In this document: piece after piece, positions 45,340 through 56,672 of the stretch
Position numbering within the stretch: the first letter of the stretch is position 1
Layout of the letters: every line of letters starts with the position of its first letter
DNA from: Vanrija pseudolonga
Taxonomy: Eukaryota; Basidiomycota; Tremellomycetes; Trichosporonales; Trichosporonaceae
NCBI RefSeq assembly: GCF_020906515.1
Contig: NC_085849.1
Span: 1,116,001 to 1,180,000, forward strand
Direction of reading: 5' to 3'
Length of the DNA stretch: 64,000 nucleotides
Translations under genes and position numbers: made by a program
Notes under the pieces: generated by a model
The model's input: only the letters and a program-made list of their open reading frames with translations
Told to the model about the DNA's origin: nothing
Databases searched by the model: none

Positions 45340-46323
45340 ATGGGCCTCTCCCTCTCGAGGATCTACTCGTCCCTCTCGTCCCTCGCGTTCTGGGGCAAGG
45401 ACAAGGAGGTCCGCATCCTCATGGTCGGCCTCGACTCGGCAGGCAAGGTGCGTGCGCCGTGTACGGCCGGCGTGGTGTGGTGCTTGTGGAAACCTTAATC
45501 CCAGGCGCGAGATCCGCTGGCCGGGGAAGGGAAGAGACAGCGAGACGACGAGCTTACACACGCAGACAACGATCTTGTACCGCTTGCAGATTGGAGAGGT
45601 CGTCTCGACGATCCCAAGTGAGTTGCGGTGGTGTCGGCGCCGCTGTCCAGAGGACACCCCCGAGCTCACACCGCAGCCATCGGATTCAACGTGGAGACGG
45701 TGCAGTACAAGAACATCAACTTCCAGGTGTGGGATCTTGGAGGTGCGTAGCGGCTGCGTGGCAATGTGCTGACATGCGTAGGACAGTCGAGCATTCGGTG
45801 AGAAGGAGCGACATGCGGTGCCTGCTTGGCACGAATGAGCACAGACTAACCAACCGCGCAGACCATACTGGCGATGTTACTACGCCAACACGCAGGTGGG
45901 TCGCGTCGAGCTAGCCTGCCAGACTGTACTAACTTACTTTCCAGGCAATCATCTACGTGATCGACTCGGCCGACGCAGCGCGCCTGGCCACGTCGCGCTC
46001 AGAACTCTTGACAATGCTCGCCGAGGAGGAGCTCAAAAACGTCCCCGTGCTCGTCTTTGCCAACAAGCAGGACGTCGCCGGCGCCCTGTCACCCGCCGAC
46101 ATCTCGGACAAGCTCGGCCTCGCGGGCCAGGAGAAGGGGCGCGAGTGGAGCGTGCGCGGGTCGTGTGCAACCAAGGGCGAAGGGCTGGAGGATGGGTTGG
46201 ACTGGTGAGTCTTCGAGCGCGACGCGGAGCGGCGCGTGAGCAAGCCTGTGGTCAAGAGCCTCGAGCAGAGCCACCCACAGCCCCACTAACACGCGCAGGC
46301 TTGTCAGCATAATTCAGAAGTAA
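45340..46323 (+). CDS. ARL1: ARF-like small GTPase 1
   Basis: Golgi GTPase that recruits GRIP-domain golgins. Seven exons: 45340-45447, 45566-45617, 45677-45742, 45782-45797, 45863-45896, 45945-46204, 46299-46323; 186 aa. Gly2 ([20 protein letters not shown]) suits N-myristoylation. Motifs: P-loop GLDSAGKT, switch I with [18 protein letters not shown], switch [22 protein letters not shown], base-recognition [12 protein letters not shown] and [16 protein letters not shown]. The sequence through [12 protein letters not shown] is closest to the ARL1 branch by eye. Exon 4 is only 16 nt. Position 4 of the P-loop is Ser rather than the common Gly or Ala; this should not prevent nucleotide binding. 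Confidence 0.94.
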
Positions 46324-46671
46324 CTACGGCTCCTTACCACTGCATAATTCTCTCTCTCCCTCTCGTGACGCGTTGGATGACTCGGGCTCGCGCGCGCCGG
46401 TGTACGTGACCATGGCCTATGTAGGGCCGATACATAGTCTGCAGCATATCACATGGCCTTTAGATGCACCCTGTGTATGAGTGGGGCGCGAAGTAGGGCT
46501 GACGCGCTGACGGAGACGTGGGGGTTGACAAACGACTTGGTTACATGTTACTCTACTACTGCTGCCTGGACGTACAATGTCGGTGCCACTCTACGAACAC
46601 TCTACGAAACTGCGCCTCCGTCCCCTATACTGCACACGTCGAGGCCATGCCGTACTATGAACGCAGGACGA
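46324..46671. other. Convergent 3' interval between ARL1 and an unknown gene
   Basis: 348 bp between two stop codons; nothing recognised beyond presumed 3' UTRs. Confidence 0.45.
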
Positions 46672-47512
46672 CTACCACGAGTGCGTAACGGACTCGAGGC
46701 CGAGGAGCGTGCGGACGGCACGCACAAGGTCGTCCTTCTCGACAGTGGCGGGCACCGGGGCAAGTGCCACACCGGGAGGGAGGAGACGCGCGGGGAAGCC
46801 GGCGCGGCGGTACGTGATGTATCCGGCGAGCTGGGCCTCGCTGACGCCGGCGATGGCGCTGGCGTCGTCAAACTGGTGCTGGGGCGCGGCGAGTTAGTCT
46901 CCTTGCGCAGAGTGTCTGGCCTGCTCGTTCTCGCGGCACCTCACTCACAGGAAAGCCGGGCGGGAGGGGGACGCCAGGCACTGTGATCGTGATGATGGGC
47001 TGGCGGAGCAGGTGGCTCGCGCAGTTGAGCGGGCTGAGGAAGGCGCGTCAGCGCGTCAGCGCATCAGCGCGCTTCGCGCAAGCGGCGATCAATCAGGAGA
47101 CGGACGACTCACGCAAGCTGGGCGATCGCGAGGGCGTCAACGAGGTCGTTGACGCGGGCCGCGAGGTCGTCGGCGCGCTGCGCCGCGTGACGGTCGAGCG
47201 CGTCGGCGCCGTTATCCGTGTTGTTGGCAGCGACAGCGACGCCTGAGCATCAATCAGCCACGCGCCGCACAGGCCACACGTACCGCCCACCGCGAGCACG
47301 TTGACCTCGGCCTGGAGCTTGAGCGCGGCGGCGAGGGGCGCGCCCTTCGCGGGCGAGCGATGGAACTGGAGGAAGCAGACGAGCGCGCTGAGCTCGCACA
47401 GTGTGTCGTCGTCGACTGGCGTGGGGATCGCGTGCCCCGCCGTGTCGTAGGCCGCCTGCAGACGCGGGTACGTCGTGATGTACGGCTCGAGGACGGGGGT
47501 TATGCTCGGCAT
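46672..47512 (-). CDS. Unrecognised protein, 216 aa, four exons
   Basis: Exons 47512-47284, 47242-47113, 47033-46949 and 46878-46672 join with consistent phase through introns of 41, 79 and 70 nt. The protein is Ala/Leu-rich and looks helical: MPSITPVLEPYITTYPRLQA, DTLCELSALVCFLQFHRSPA, DDLAARVNDLVDALAIAQLA, then a conserved-looking PLNCASHLLRQPIITITVPG block and FDDASAIAGVSEAQLAGYIT. No signal peptide, membrane span or catalytic motif. I do not recognise the family; the orderly splicing and non-repetitive sequence argue that it is real. It could be a small scaffold or complex subunit, but no role is claimed. Confidence 0.68.
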
Positions 47513-47707
47513 TGTTGGTGAGTGCGTGAGTGGGAGGAAGATGTTGTTGTTGATCCAAGTGGTGGCGAAGTGGCGATTATATACTGCTCTTGTGGCACCC
47601 TGCTGCTCGCGCCGCATCCGGCACCAATGCCATGTCACTTCATGCTGCTGCTACTGCTTCTACTGCTGCTGCTGTTATACTACAAATGTCGATGCAATGC
47701 TAATGAC

Positions 47708-49968
47708 TCAGAACCCATTGCCCATCCCGCCGCTCATGCCGCCGCCGCCGCCCATGCCCATGCCCATCCCGCCGCCCATACCGCCGCCGCCGCCGCCGCC
47801 CATCATGCCGCCCATGTTTCCGCCAGTGCTGAGGAAATGCATCAGCTCGAGCTGGTTGGCCGGGCGGCCTGTCGACGCCTGCCACGCTGCCGCGAGCGCG
47901 GACCACGAGTCGGGCGACGTAGGGTCGAAGGAGGCCAGGTCGAATGTTGCGAGCGTGTTTTGTGCCGCTGGCGCCTGCTGCTGCTGCTGCTGCTGGGGCT
48001 GGGGCTGGGAGTGGTGGTTCTGCTGTTGCTGTGGTTGGTGATGCTGCTGCTGCTGCTGCTGCTGGTGTGGTGGTGGCGCGTGAGACTGCGCCTGCGACCC
48101 CGCCGCGACGGGCCGCGACGGCAGACTTGCCGGCAGCGCGTAGTGACTCGTGCTCGCCGCCGAGGGGGGCGGTGGCGGGCCACTTGGGCGTGGGGGAAGG
48201 CCCGACGGTGCGGGCTTGGGCGGCAGACCGGCAGCGCGCGCAGCTGGTGGTGGCGGTGCGCGGTCAAAGTCGCGCCGGGGCGGCGACCGCTCGCGGTGGT
48301 CCCGCCTATCGCGGTCATAGTCGCGTCCGCTGTCCCCGCGCCGGTCGTAGTCGCGCCCGTCCCGCCGGTCAAAGTCACGCCGTGGTGGCGACCGCTCGCG
48401 CTGGTCATAACCCCGCTCGCGATACTCTCCGCGACCGTCGCGGCCATCACCACGCTCCCCCCGCCGCCAGTCTGGGCTGCGACTGCGCGCACGTCCCTGT
48501 GCGCTTGGGCGCCGCTCGGACGGCCCGGCACGCGAGCGGTCTGACTGCTGCTGCTGCTGCGGCACCGGCGCGGGGAGGTTCAGCCCGCTCAAGTTCTTGA
48601 GGTTTGCGAGGGCCGTCAAGTCGAGTGTGGGGGCGGATGCTGGGGCGGGGGCCGCTGCTGGTGGTGGTGCTGATGCTGCTCCGCTACGAACGCCGGCGAG
48701 CACGGCGTCAAGCGCCGAGTTGGTCTCGGCCCTATTCTGTCAGCTCTTCGGCTCGGCTCCGCCTCGCAACTCCCACGCGACTCACTTCGCCTCGGCAGCC
48801 TTCTGGTCGGCACTCTTGACACCCAGGAGCGCCATGATCTCGGGCGGCAGCTGACCCGGGGCCGCCGCGGGCGCAGGGGCAGGGCTGGCCGCCTTGGCCG
48901 GCGAGCCGGCGCCCGCGCGGCCGTACTTGGCCAACAGGTGCGGCGGGGGCGCAAACGGCGGGGTAGTGGAACGCGTAGCTACTCGGAGTCTCAGCAATGC
49001 TCAAAATAGGGAAAGCAGAAACACAACAGCACACGGCACCTATCTTGCCTGCGCGTTGACACGCGCGGCGGTCCGTACTCTAGCCCGTCTGCAGCGGCAG
49101 TGCAGCGAAAGGGATGCATGCGTGGAGGGTGGGTGTGGTGTCGTTCGGGTGTAGGGGTCTACAACCGTATACACTGGTTGTTGCGGGGTTAGTGGGCGCG
49201 GCCACCGGGGCCTTGCCCGTCCGTAAGCCACCGGTCAGAGCGGTGCGCGGCGACGGCCACGGCCACGGGTATGCGTGTTGCAGCGTTCGCGGTGCCGTCG
49301 CCGACGCGCCTCGGATCGTCGCCGCCGCCTCCATCACAATAACTGTCAACCAGAACCAACATTTACCTGAATTCGATCCTCCCTCGGCCGTTGGCGTCGT
49401 CGCCGACGGTGTCGACGCCGAGGCAATGATAGCCGCGAGGCTGTTGACACACTCGTCGGGGAACGTGCTGCCCTTGCGCCAAATTTCGATAATCTTGCGT
49501 GTCTTGTCCTGCTCGTCAGCCCGGCCCAGCGCGACGACGACTCACCCTTCCCTCGGACCACACGCCGCCCTTGCCGTCGTCGACCATGCCCTCGATAAAG
49601 GACGTGACGACCCCCTCGAGCTTGGCGAGGAGGCCCGCCTGCGTCCCCTGACCGCGCTCGGTCGACACTGCCCGCCCGACGCCACGGCTGACGGCCGCCT
49701 TGGCCTGTCTAGCGATCGCGTCAAACACGTACAGGCTCGAGATGCGCTGAGTGCTCGCTGGCGCCAGCGACCCGTTGAGACGCAGCAGCGCCGTCACGAT
49801 ATGGTGGTCGTGTGCGACGAGCTTGGTCTCGGTGAGCGCGAGGATCTCCTTGACTTTTGTGCCCGACAGGCGCGGCGCGCGCACCGTCTTGTCGAGCAGC
49901 TCGTCAAAGGCCTGGGGGTGTGAGCTGTGATGCACAATGCAGTATCAACTCACCTGTACTTCGGCCAT
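47708..49968 (-). CDS. CID-domain (RNA polymerase II CTD-interacting) protein with Gln- and Gly/Met-rich tail
   Basis: Exons 49968-49954, 49911-49546, 49508-49367, 48978-48786 and 48731-47708 give 579 aa. Residues 5 to about 165 form the CID: AFDELLDKTVRAPRLSGTKV, KEILALTETKLVAHDHHIVT, SSLYVFDAIARQAKAAVSRG, KIIEIWRKGSTFPDECVNSL. CID proteins (Nrd1, Seb1, Rtt103, SCAF types) bind phosphorylated CTD and act in transcription termination or 3' processing. The rest has an Arg/Asp/Ser segment (RARSRSPDWRRGERGDGRDG), polyQ runs and a Gly-Met tail (GGMMGGGGGGGMGGGMGMGM). No RRM was found, unlike Nrd1/Seb1. Intron 3 (about 388 nt) is long and its acceptor at 48979 is the least certain border. Confidence 0.75.
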
Positions 49969-50404
49969 TTTTGGTATCTTCGTGTGTGTCGAATGTGTGT
50001 GTGTATGTTGATGTTGACACCATCTAGTGGTTGTTGTGGACCAAAGCCAAGTGCCGCCCCCCGCTCCCCTGCCCTGCCCAGCTCGTCGCAGCGGCGTTAT
50101 TTCAGCGGATGCTAAAAATGTGGCGGGTGGAATAATGGCAGGGGAGTGAAAGGTCCATGACGTAGCGGCAGACTCTAACTTTGGACCGTTCTGAGCGTTC
50201 TGCTGGCAGCCACGTATTGCATCACTGGCGCGAGGAGTACTGCTCGGCTACAGTGACCCGCTTTGTCGATCCTTTCAACGAGCCCGGCCAGTTGCACCAC
50301 CCCCTTGAAACGCATCACATCCACGCTCTTCACAACCTTCAACACCCTCACATCTCACACTCTTTCATCCCTCTTCAAACTAACACATCCAACCGCAGCC
50401 CAAC
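49969..50404. promoter_or_regulatory. Divergent promoter between the CID gene and the BAP31 gene
   Basis: 436 bp between two diverging starts. The right part (50280-50400) is a pyrimidine/CA-rich leader. No gene seen. Confidence 0.5.
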
Positions 50405-51551
50405 ATGACAGTGCGTCGCGCCACCCTGCTCTCCGTTAGCCTCACACTGACCCCCACCCACCAGCTCTACTACTCCAGTGCGCATCTCATCTCGGCCGTC
50501 GGCCACGACCAACTCCGCCCCGCCGTACTGACCCCCCAGTGTGCTTTGCACTCCTCATGTCCGAGATTGCCCTCTTCTCGGTCATCATCGCGCCCATGCC
50601 ATTCACGATGCGCAAGCGGTGAGTGCGAGCGCGCCGTCGCACCCAGGCGCGGAGGGGCACCGCCTCGCCGCTCGGCGCAGCTTCTAACCCGCGCAGCATG
50701 TTCCACTTCCTGAGCGAGAACCCCATCGTCGCAAAGGTCCAGTACGCTGTGAGTGGCCTGCTAGTTATGCTGCTACACCTCTGACACCCCGCAGCTCAAG
50801 ATCACCTTCATGTGAGGCTTACGCGGCTTGTGGCGTTCCGCACACACACAACTCACACACCACCCTCAGATTCGTGGCCGTCCTCTTCATCGATGCGCTC
50901 CAGCGCATGGTCCGTATTGCGCAGGAGGGCGCGTACGCCAAGCAGAAGCAGGAGATGGCCGATGTTCGCGCCGAGACGACCTAGTAGGTGTCGCCACAGC
51001 GGGCCGAGGCCCGAGGCCCTCGGCGATTAACCACTGACGCACGCAGCGCGGCTCGTCGCTTCTACGCCCAGCGTAACCGTGAGTGTGCTAGGACATGCAG
51101 CGCAGCGACGTCGCAGCACTAACCTCGCTCAGTCTACCTCACCGGAGCGACCCTCTTCCTCTCGCTCATCCTCTCGCGCGTCTTCTACATCATCCTTGAC
51201 TTCATCCACACCCAGGAGGAGCTCAACGCCATCACTGGCAAGGGCGGCAAGGCCGCCAGCGCCGGTGCCGAGATCGAGCAGCTCCAGGCCCGCAACAAGG
51301 AGCTCGAGGACAAGGTCAAGGCTCTTCAGGCCAAGGACCGCGACTTCGGTAGGTGTGGGATGCGGAGTGCCGAGCAACGGCTGACAACCACCCCCAGACA
51401 ACCTCAAGAAGCAGGCCTCGCAGCAGGCTCACGAGTACAACCGCCTCGCTGATGACCTCAACAAGGCCGTGAGTGAAGTCACTTGTATATCTGGCCCACG
51501 CTGACGGTCCCCCCCCAGACTGGCTCGGTCTCTGACAAGAAAGCCGACTAA
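50405..51551 (+). CDS. BAP31/YET-family endoplasmic reticulum membrane protein
   Basis: Ten exons: 50405-50410, 50465-50477, 50540-50618, 50697-50748, 50795-50811, 50870-50983, 51047-51078, 51133-51348, 51398-51468, 51519-51551; 210 aa. Three membrane spans: CFALLMSEIALFSVIIAPMP, VQYALKITFIFVAVLFIDAL and LYLTGATLFLSLILSRVFYI, followed by a coiled coil (EIEQLQARNKELEDKVKALQ) and a C-terminus ending DKKAD. This is the BAP31 layout (yeast Yet1-3), ER proteins that assist sorting and quality control of membrane proteins. The terminal DKKAD resembles but does not strictly match the dilysine retrieval signal. Exons of 6, 13 and 17 nt are notable. Confidence 0.9.
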
Positions 51552-52685
51552 GTTCAAAATGTGGCGTTGTTGACATACATCTGTTGCAAGTAGCCCCCTG
51601 TTCTTATCATACACTATATGCCATTCGCGCCAGTCGCTTTGCCTGCAGTTGTTGTGGCTGTCGTGGCGCACGTTGGATGCTCGATTCACAACGCCAGTGT
51701 CAGTAGCCGCCCTGTTGAGAGGCTCCCATGTGCACAGTTTCAGGATGCCGCGGGTGAGGGCCAGGAGGAATGTAATCGGCCCAGGCTCTGGGTCTATTTT
51801 ACATCATCCAGTTCCTAGACAATTGCAGCTGGTCACTGACATCATGTCAAAGAGGTAAAACTCGAGTGCCTGAGTCGCGCAATAGACATTATCAACCTAA
51901 CATGCATCATCACAGAACTTATGGAGGCAGCCAGCACACTTTGAGCGCACAGAAGCTAGCACATCACACGGATATGGCGCCCTCCCGCGCCCAACCTTGG
52001 CATTCGTGCCATGAGGGGGGCTAACAGGGACTCGGAGCTGTGACGACGCTGGGCTGTTTGTCATTGTGAGAAGGGGTGGGATACGGTGTGTCAGGGTGAG
52101 GGAGAGGGGAAGGGGTGGAGGACTGTTGTACGGGGGAGGTTGGCGAGCGGTCGTGTCGAGAGAGGTAGACACGCCAGGGTCGCAGCTGATGAGGTCGCGA
52201 GCGCATCGACGGCGCTGCGGGAAAGGTGTTGGATCGTTGACGACGCAAATGAACTGAGACATATGCCTGCGCAGTCCCAAGAGGCCTGGGCAAAGCGACG
52301 AGGCGGGGTATAGATTAAGGGTGGGGTGGTGGTGGTGGATCGAGTCGATGGGTGGAAAGATGAACGTGTCATTGAGTTTAGGGTATCGCGTGTGTTGAAA
52401 CTTGAGTCGGGGGGTGCAGAGAGAATAATGCAGACAATGGGGAAAGTCGGGGATGGTCGTTAACCGGAGCCATGGCGCCGGGGAATCGTGACTGGCGGTG
52501 CAGCGACGTCCGCTCAGTGGGGTGATTCCGTGGCGAGCCGAACCGAGGGGCTCCTACGCATCCGCGACCGCTGCCATCCACCATCGTCCGCTCCTACCGC
52601 ACTTCACTGTTGTGCCTGAACGCACGGTCACACCACGACCAGCTCGGTCAAAGTGGCGTGCCTGCGCTCCTCGTGCTCTTCTCCT
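51552..52685. other. Intergenic interval between the BAP31 gene and the casein kinase 3' end
   Basis: 1.13 kb between two converging genes. Minus-strand frame 52064-51897 would encode a 55-residue Cys-containing peptide (ends RSKCAGCLHKFCDDAC), but nothing else supports it. The part around 52040-52160 is G-rich on the plus strand. Otherwise I see nothing here beyond likely 3' UTRs. Confidence 0.45.
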
Positions 52686-53878
52686 TTACCAGTTTCCCTG
52701 CTGCTCACGGGCAATGTTACGCGTTTGCGAACGGAGCTGGCGCTGGGGCTCCGCCTTGGGGTCCTGGGCAATGCCGAGGTGAGCCTCAGGCGCCATGCGG
52801 AACTTCTGCGACTCGTCGCGCGGCTCACGGGTCTCGGTGACCTTGGGGGGCTGGACGGACCAGTCGAACACGTAGTCGTACTGGAAGCCCTCACGGACGA
52901 AGAGGTCGCGGAACAGCTTGCGGAGGTACGAGTAGTCGGGCTTGTCGTCGAAACGGAGCGAACGGCAGTAGTTGAGGTAGATGGCAAACTCGTTGGGGAA
53001 GCCACGGCAGAGGACGTCGGTGGGGGTCGTCATCTTCTTCTCCATGATGCGGTCGTACTTCTGCTTCTTGGTGGCAGCCTTGAGACCCTGCCACGGGAGC
53101 TGGCCACGGAGGAAGTACATGAGAACGTAACCGAGCGACTCGAGGTCGTCACGACGCGACTGCTCGACACCTAAGTGGGTGTTGATCGAAGTGTAACGAG
53201 CAGTGCCGGTGAGGTTCTTGTTCTCGCGGTAGGGGATGTGGAGGTGGGTCTTGGGGTCACGGTACTTCTTGGCGAGACCAAAGTCGATGACGTTGACCTG
53301 GTTGCCGCGCTTGCCGATGCCCATGAGGAAGTTATCGGGCTTAATGTCGCGGTGAATGAAGTTGCGCGAGTGAATGTACTCGGCACGCGAGATAAGCTGG
53401 TCGGCGAGGAGAAGAACCGTCTTCAGGCTGAACTTGCGGTTGCAGAAGTTGAAGAGGTCCTCGAGCGAGGGGCCACTGGTGGAGTGTCAGTCCGGTCACG
53501 CGCGCTGACGGCACCTCTGGTTACTTACAGGAGGTCAAGGACCATGGCGTTGTAGTCGCACTCGGTACCGTACCAACGGACAAACGGAACACCGACACCA
53601 CCGGCGAGCGACTTGTAAACCTTGGACTCATACTCGAGCTGAGGGTGCTTGGCCTTGACGGACTCAAGCTTGATAGCAACCTCCTCACCAGAGACAATGT
53701 TGACACCAAGGTAAATGTCACCTGGACATTAGTCAGCTGATGCCCACTCCGACCTGCGTCTCTCCACTCCTCCACTCCACTCACCGAACGAGCCGCTACC
53801 AATCTTCTTGCCGATGCGGTACTTGCCGCCAACGCGAAGGTCCATGGAAGTCATCCTGGGCTGCTGGGCGTACGCCAT
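52686..53878 (-). CDS. Casein kinase I (delta/epsilon, Hrr25/Hhp type)
   Basis: Ser/Thr kinase. Exons 53878-53785, 53721-53529 and 53475-52686 give 358 aa. The glycine loop is [16 protein letters not shown], the catalytic Lys is in EEVAIKLE, the catalytic loop is [20 protein letters not shown], and the activation segment is [20 protein letters not shown]. The CK1 hallmark [20 protein letters not shown] is present, followed by [27 protein letters not shown] and a basic run ([12 protein letters not shown]). The tail after residue 300 is short. Codon use is more C/T-biased than in most neighbours, as in highly expressed genes. The protein is shorter than many fungal CK1s (no long Gln-rich or lipidated tail), pointing to the Hrr25 rather than the Yck branch. 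Confidence 0.94.
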
Positions 53879-55884
53879 GGTATATGGGTTATAGCGGTGC
53901 ACGAGGGAAGGTAGATGAAAACGAGGCGTCGTGGAGAAATGAACGGGTTGATGAGTGGCCACGAGGGTGACGTCAACGTCGAGTTGAAGGTGTTGACGAT
54001 GGTCGGGTACGACGAGTTAAAGAGCGGATGCAGTGAGCAAAACCAGATCGGAGCGAACAAAAAGGTTGCGCCAAATGATGGAAGGACAATGGGCGAGTCC
54101 ACGAACGCGGCGTGGGAGGAGGGTCGTGCAGAATGTGAATTGGAGGAGACGCGAGTTGATGGTTTGCCCCAAATATTGACGAGACGGCGCGACGTTTTCA
54201 CAATGCGAGGTAACGGTGGGGCAAAGGAGGCGGTCGAGACGAGCAGTGAGAGCGTCGAGGACGAGGGCGAGGGCAATTCGGTGAGGACAAGGAGAAGAGT
54301 AGTGGTCAGCAATCAAATTTGAATTGTCCACGTCGCAGTCTGGTGGCCCTTGCATTGACACTGCCCGTCACAATGCATGTATGGGCAAAGTGTTTGCGCG
54401 TGCCCGCAAAGGACGGGCATGCAGTGCAGTGCAAGGCGAGGCGAGGCGGCCAGGCGCACCAGTGATGCGTGACAGGAGGCGAACTCACCTAGTCTTGTTG
54501 TGTGTCGGGGGGAGGGTACGAAATGGGCACGCGAGGGCGTGGGTTCGACGAATGCAATGGCAGATGCACTTAGGCGTCGGTGAGGGGCCGCGAGTGTAAG
54601 TAGAGACGATACTACTGCCAATGGCAACAGTCGAGACGATCGGTGCGAGGGGGGCGGCGGGCCAGGGCGTGCAAGGGGGAGGGGGCTAATGAGACAGTTG
54701 GCCGTCCAAGAGCGGGAGTGCAGAGTCGCGGTGGGTGGGACGGTGGCCGGTGGGCGGGGCGGAGGGGGGCGACGATGCACGAGGAAGGCGCACGGGTGCC
54801 CGTGTTGATATCGATACGGGGGGAATGACGACGAATGGGAAGTGAAGAAGAATGGGACGAGGGGAGGAGTCAGCTCAAAGTAATCACTGGGCGGCGGTGT
54901 GGTGTGGTGGGTGTGTGGGTGGGTGGGTTGATGGTCGGCGGCGGTGGTGGTGTGGTGGTGGTGGTTTGGTGGTGCTCCGGGACAAGCGGGGAAGGTGTCA
55001 CTCTGGCACGCTTCCCTCTCAAGTGTCCTAGTACGGAGCCTGCAGGCAGCGCGGCGCGGCGAATGGAGCGAGAATTTAAATCGTCGGAGCGTGACGACGA
55101 GGGCGCGCGGGCGTGTGTGTGTGTGTAGAAGGAGGAGGGCGGCGAGTGATGCTTACCAGGTGGTGACGAAGGGTTGAGTGGGTATACCTCGAGGTCCAAG
55201 TGAGGGGTGTGCAGACTTGGAGACGACGAGAGATATAAGAGTGTATTGGAGGAGAAGGAAGGGAAGGGGGAAGGGATGGAGCAGGATGCGACGTTGAATG
55301 ATGAATAGCGTGGTGGTGCAGCCAGGCAGGCGGGCAGGCAGGATGCAGCAGCCAGGCAGGGGCGGGGCGGGGGGGGGGGTGGGTGATGGGTGCGCAGGGG
55401 TGTGACTCGGTGCAGTGGTGCTGGCTGCGATGGGTGGTGCGCTGGCCCGTTGGCTGGCTCGCTCGCTGGCTGGCTGGTTGGCTGGTAGAGTGAGTGCACT
55501 GCCCACTGGCTGGCTGGATGCACTGGATGCGGGGCGGGGCGGGCTGGGCTGGGCTGCAAACCTGGCGCCAGGTAGGTTGCGGGGCTGGCTGGCTGGCTGG
55601 GCTAGCTGGGCTGACTGGTTGGCGCAGTCTGGCACGCTGGCGCTCCCACTGGCGTGGCCCGCGTCCCTGGGTGGCTGTCAATCACTCCCACCAACAGAAC
55701 GCCACGGCCCGGCAATAGACCAAACGCCGTCACCGTACGGTCGCTCACCCAGCCTTGCAGCGCTCAGCGACGCGCGTCATTCTCGACGCTGATGCAATGA
55801 GTGCAGCTGGCCAGCAACAACGACAACGATTACAACCTCAACTGCATCACTTTCTGGCCATCACAACCACAACAACTAGCAATC
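53879..55884. promoter_or_regulatory. Long divergent interval between casein kinase I and UMP1 with strand-asymmetric simple repeats
   Basis: 2.0 kb without a supported gene. 54890-54980 is a GT/GGT-rich tract, 55369-55379 a run of 11 G, and 55430-55630 an imperfect GGCT (CTGG) tetranucleotide repeat. Read from the kinase side the DNA is strongly C/T-rich, as in a long 5' leader; a minus-strand frame 55559-54870 is Pro/Ser/His low-complexity. Likely holds both promoters and a long, perhaps spliced, kinase 5' UTR. Confidence 0.5.
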
Positions 55885-56581
55885 ATGGTACGTACCGACC
55901 CAACACTGGCAAAGCAGCAGCACAAGCTGACCACCCCGCAGTCCCACCGCATCGTCCCACCAACAGTCAACGCCTCCAACGAGCAGTACGCCGTGTCCAC
56001 CAAGGTATGCCTCGAGCTGGCAGGAGACGACACCATGCCCAGCTCGGCACAATGCTGACTGGCTACAGGCGACCAACCACTCCCAGTCTGGTGTTCACGA
56101 CGCGTTCCGCTTCGGCCCCTCGTCGGCCGCCCAGACCGTTGCTGCCGGCAACGCCAGCCCCCTCCAGGCCCGTCTTGAGAAGGTGCGCCGGTTGCGTGCC
56201 GAGGAAGGTTGCTGGTGCTCCTACTAACCTTTTCCCAGTGGTCCGAGACGCAGCAGCAGCTTCGCTCGACTGTCCAGCGCAACACGTTCGGCCTGTCTGT
56301 TCCCCTGAGGCAAGCCATGGAGGTCAAGGTCGTCCAGGAGGTGGGTTAGCTGCCCATTTGACACCTCGTAGCCAACTGACACCCCGCAGGAGCTCCACCA
56401 CCCCGTCCTCCTCTCGGCCACGCCATCGGGCATGCCCCTCGGCGGCTCGCACAACCTCCACCTCGAGATCCTCAAGGGCACCGACGAGACGCTCGACGCG
56501 CCCGACTTCATGTCTGGTGGCGCCGACCTCCGCGAGGTGCTCGACATGAGCGCAGCAATGGAGCGCAGCCGCGGCATTTAA
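55885..56581 (+). CDS. UMP1: Proteasome maturation factor UMP1
   Basis: Chaperone enclosed in the half-proteasome and degraded as the 20S particle matures. Exons 55885-55887, 55942-56004, 56069-56182, 56239-56340 and 56390-56581 give 157 aa. The first coding exon is exactly the ATG, followed by a GTACGT donor. Family marks: SGVHDAFRFGPSSAAQTVAA, LEKWSETQQQLRSTVQRNTF and the hallmark FGLSVPLRQAMEVKVVQE, then HHPVLLSATPSGMPLGGSHN and LHLEILKGTDETLDAPDFMS. Length is normal for the family. Confidence 0.94.
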
Positions 56582-56672
56582 ACGAGTGAGAAGGTCTGTA
56601 TGTGGATAGAACAACATGCATTGTATTATCAAGTATGTCGTGGGTCTAGAGCTGGGCGGAAAGGGGTACGGC

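Noticed and set aside
51897-52064. Possible 55-residue Cys-containing protein (minus strand, ending RSKCAGCLHKFCDDAC)
   Set aside because: Single short frame, no splice structure, no recognisable family; the Cys spacing is not a known zinc motif. Kept only as a note on the intergenic interval.
54870-55559. 229-codon minus-strand frame rich in Pro, Ser, His and Thr
   Set aside because: Produced by simple GT/GGCT repeats; better explained as pyrimidine-rich leader of casein kinase I.
55430-55640. GGCT/CTGG tetranucleotide region considered as a tandem-repeat array or CRISPR-like locus
   Set aside because: The units are imperfect and contiguous with no spacers; it is simple-sequence DNA. No CRISPR is expected in a fungus.
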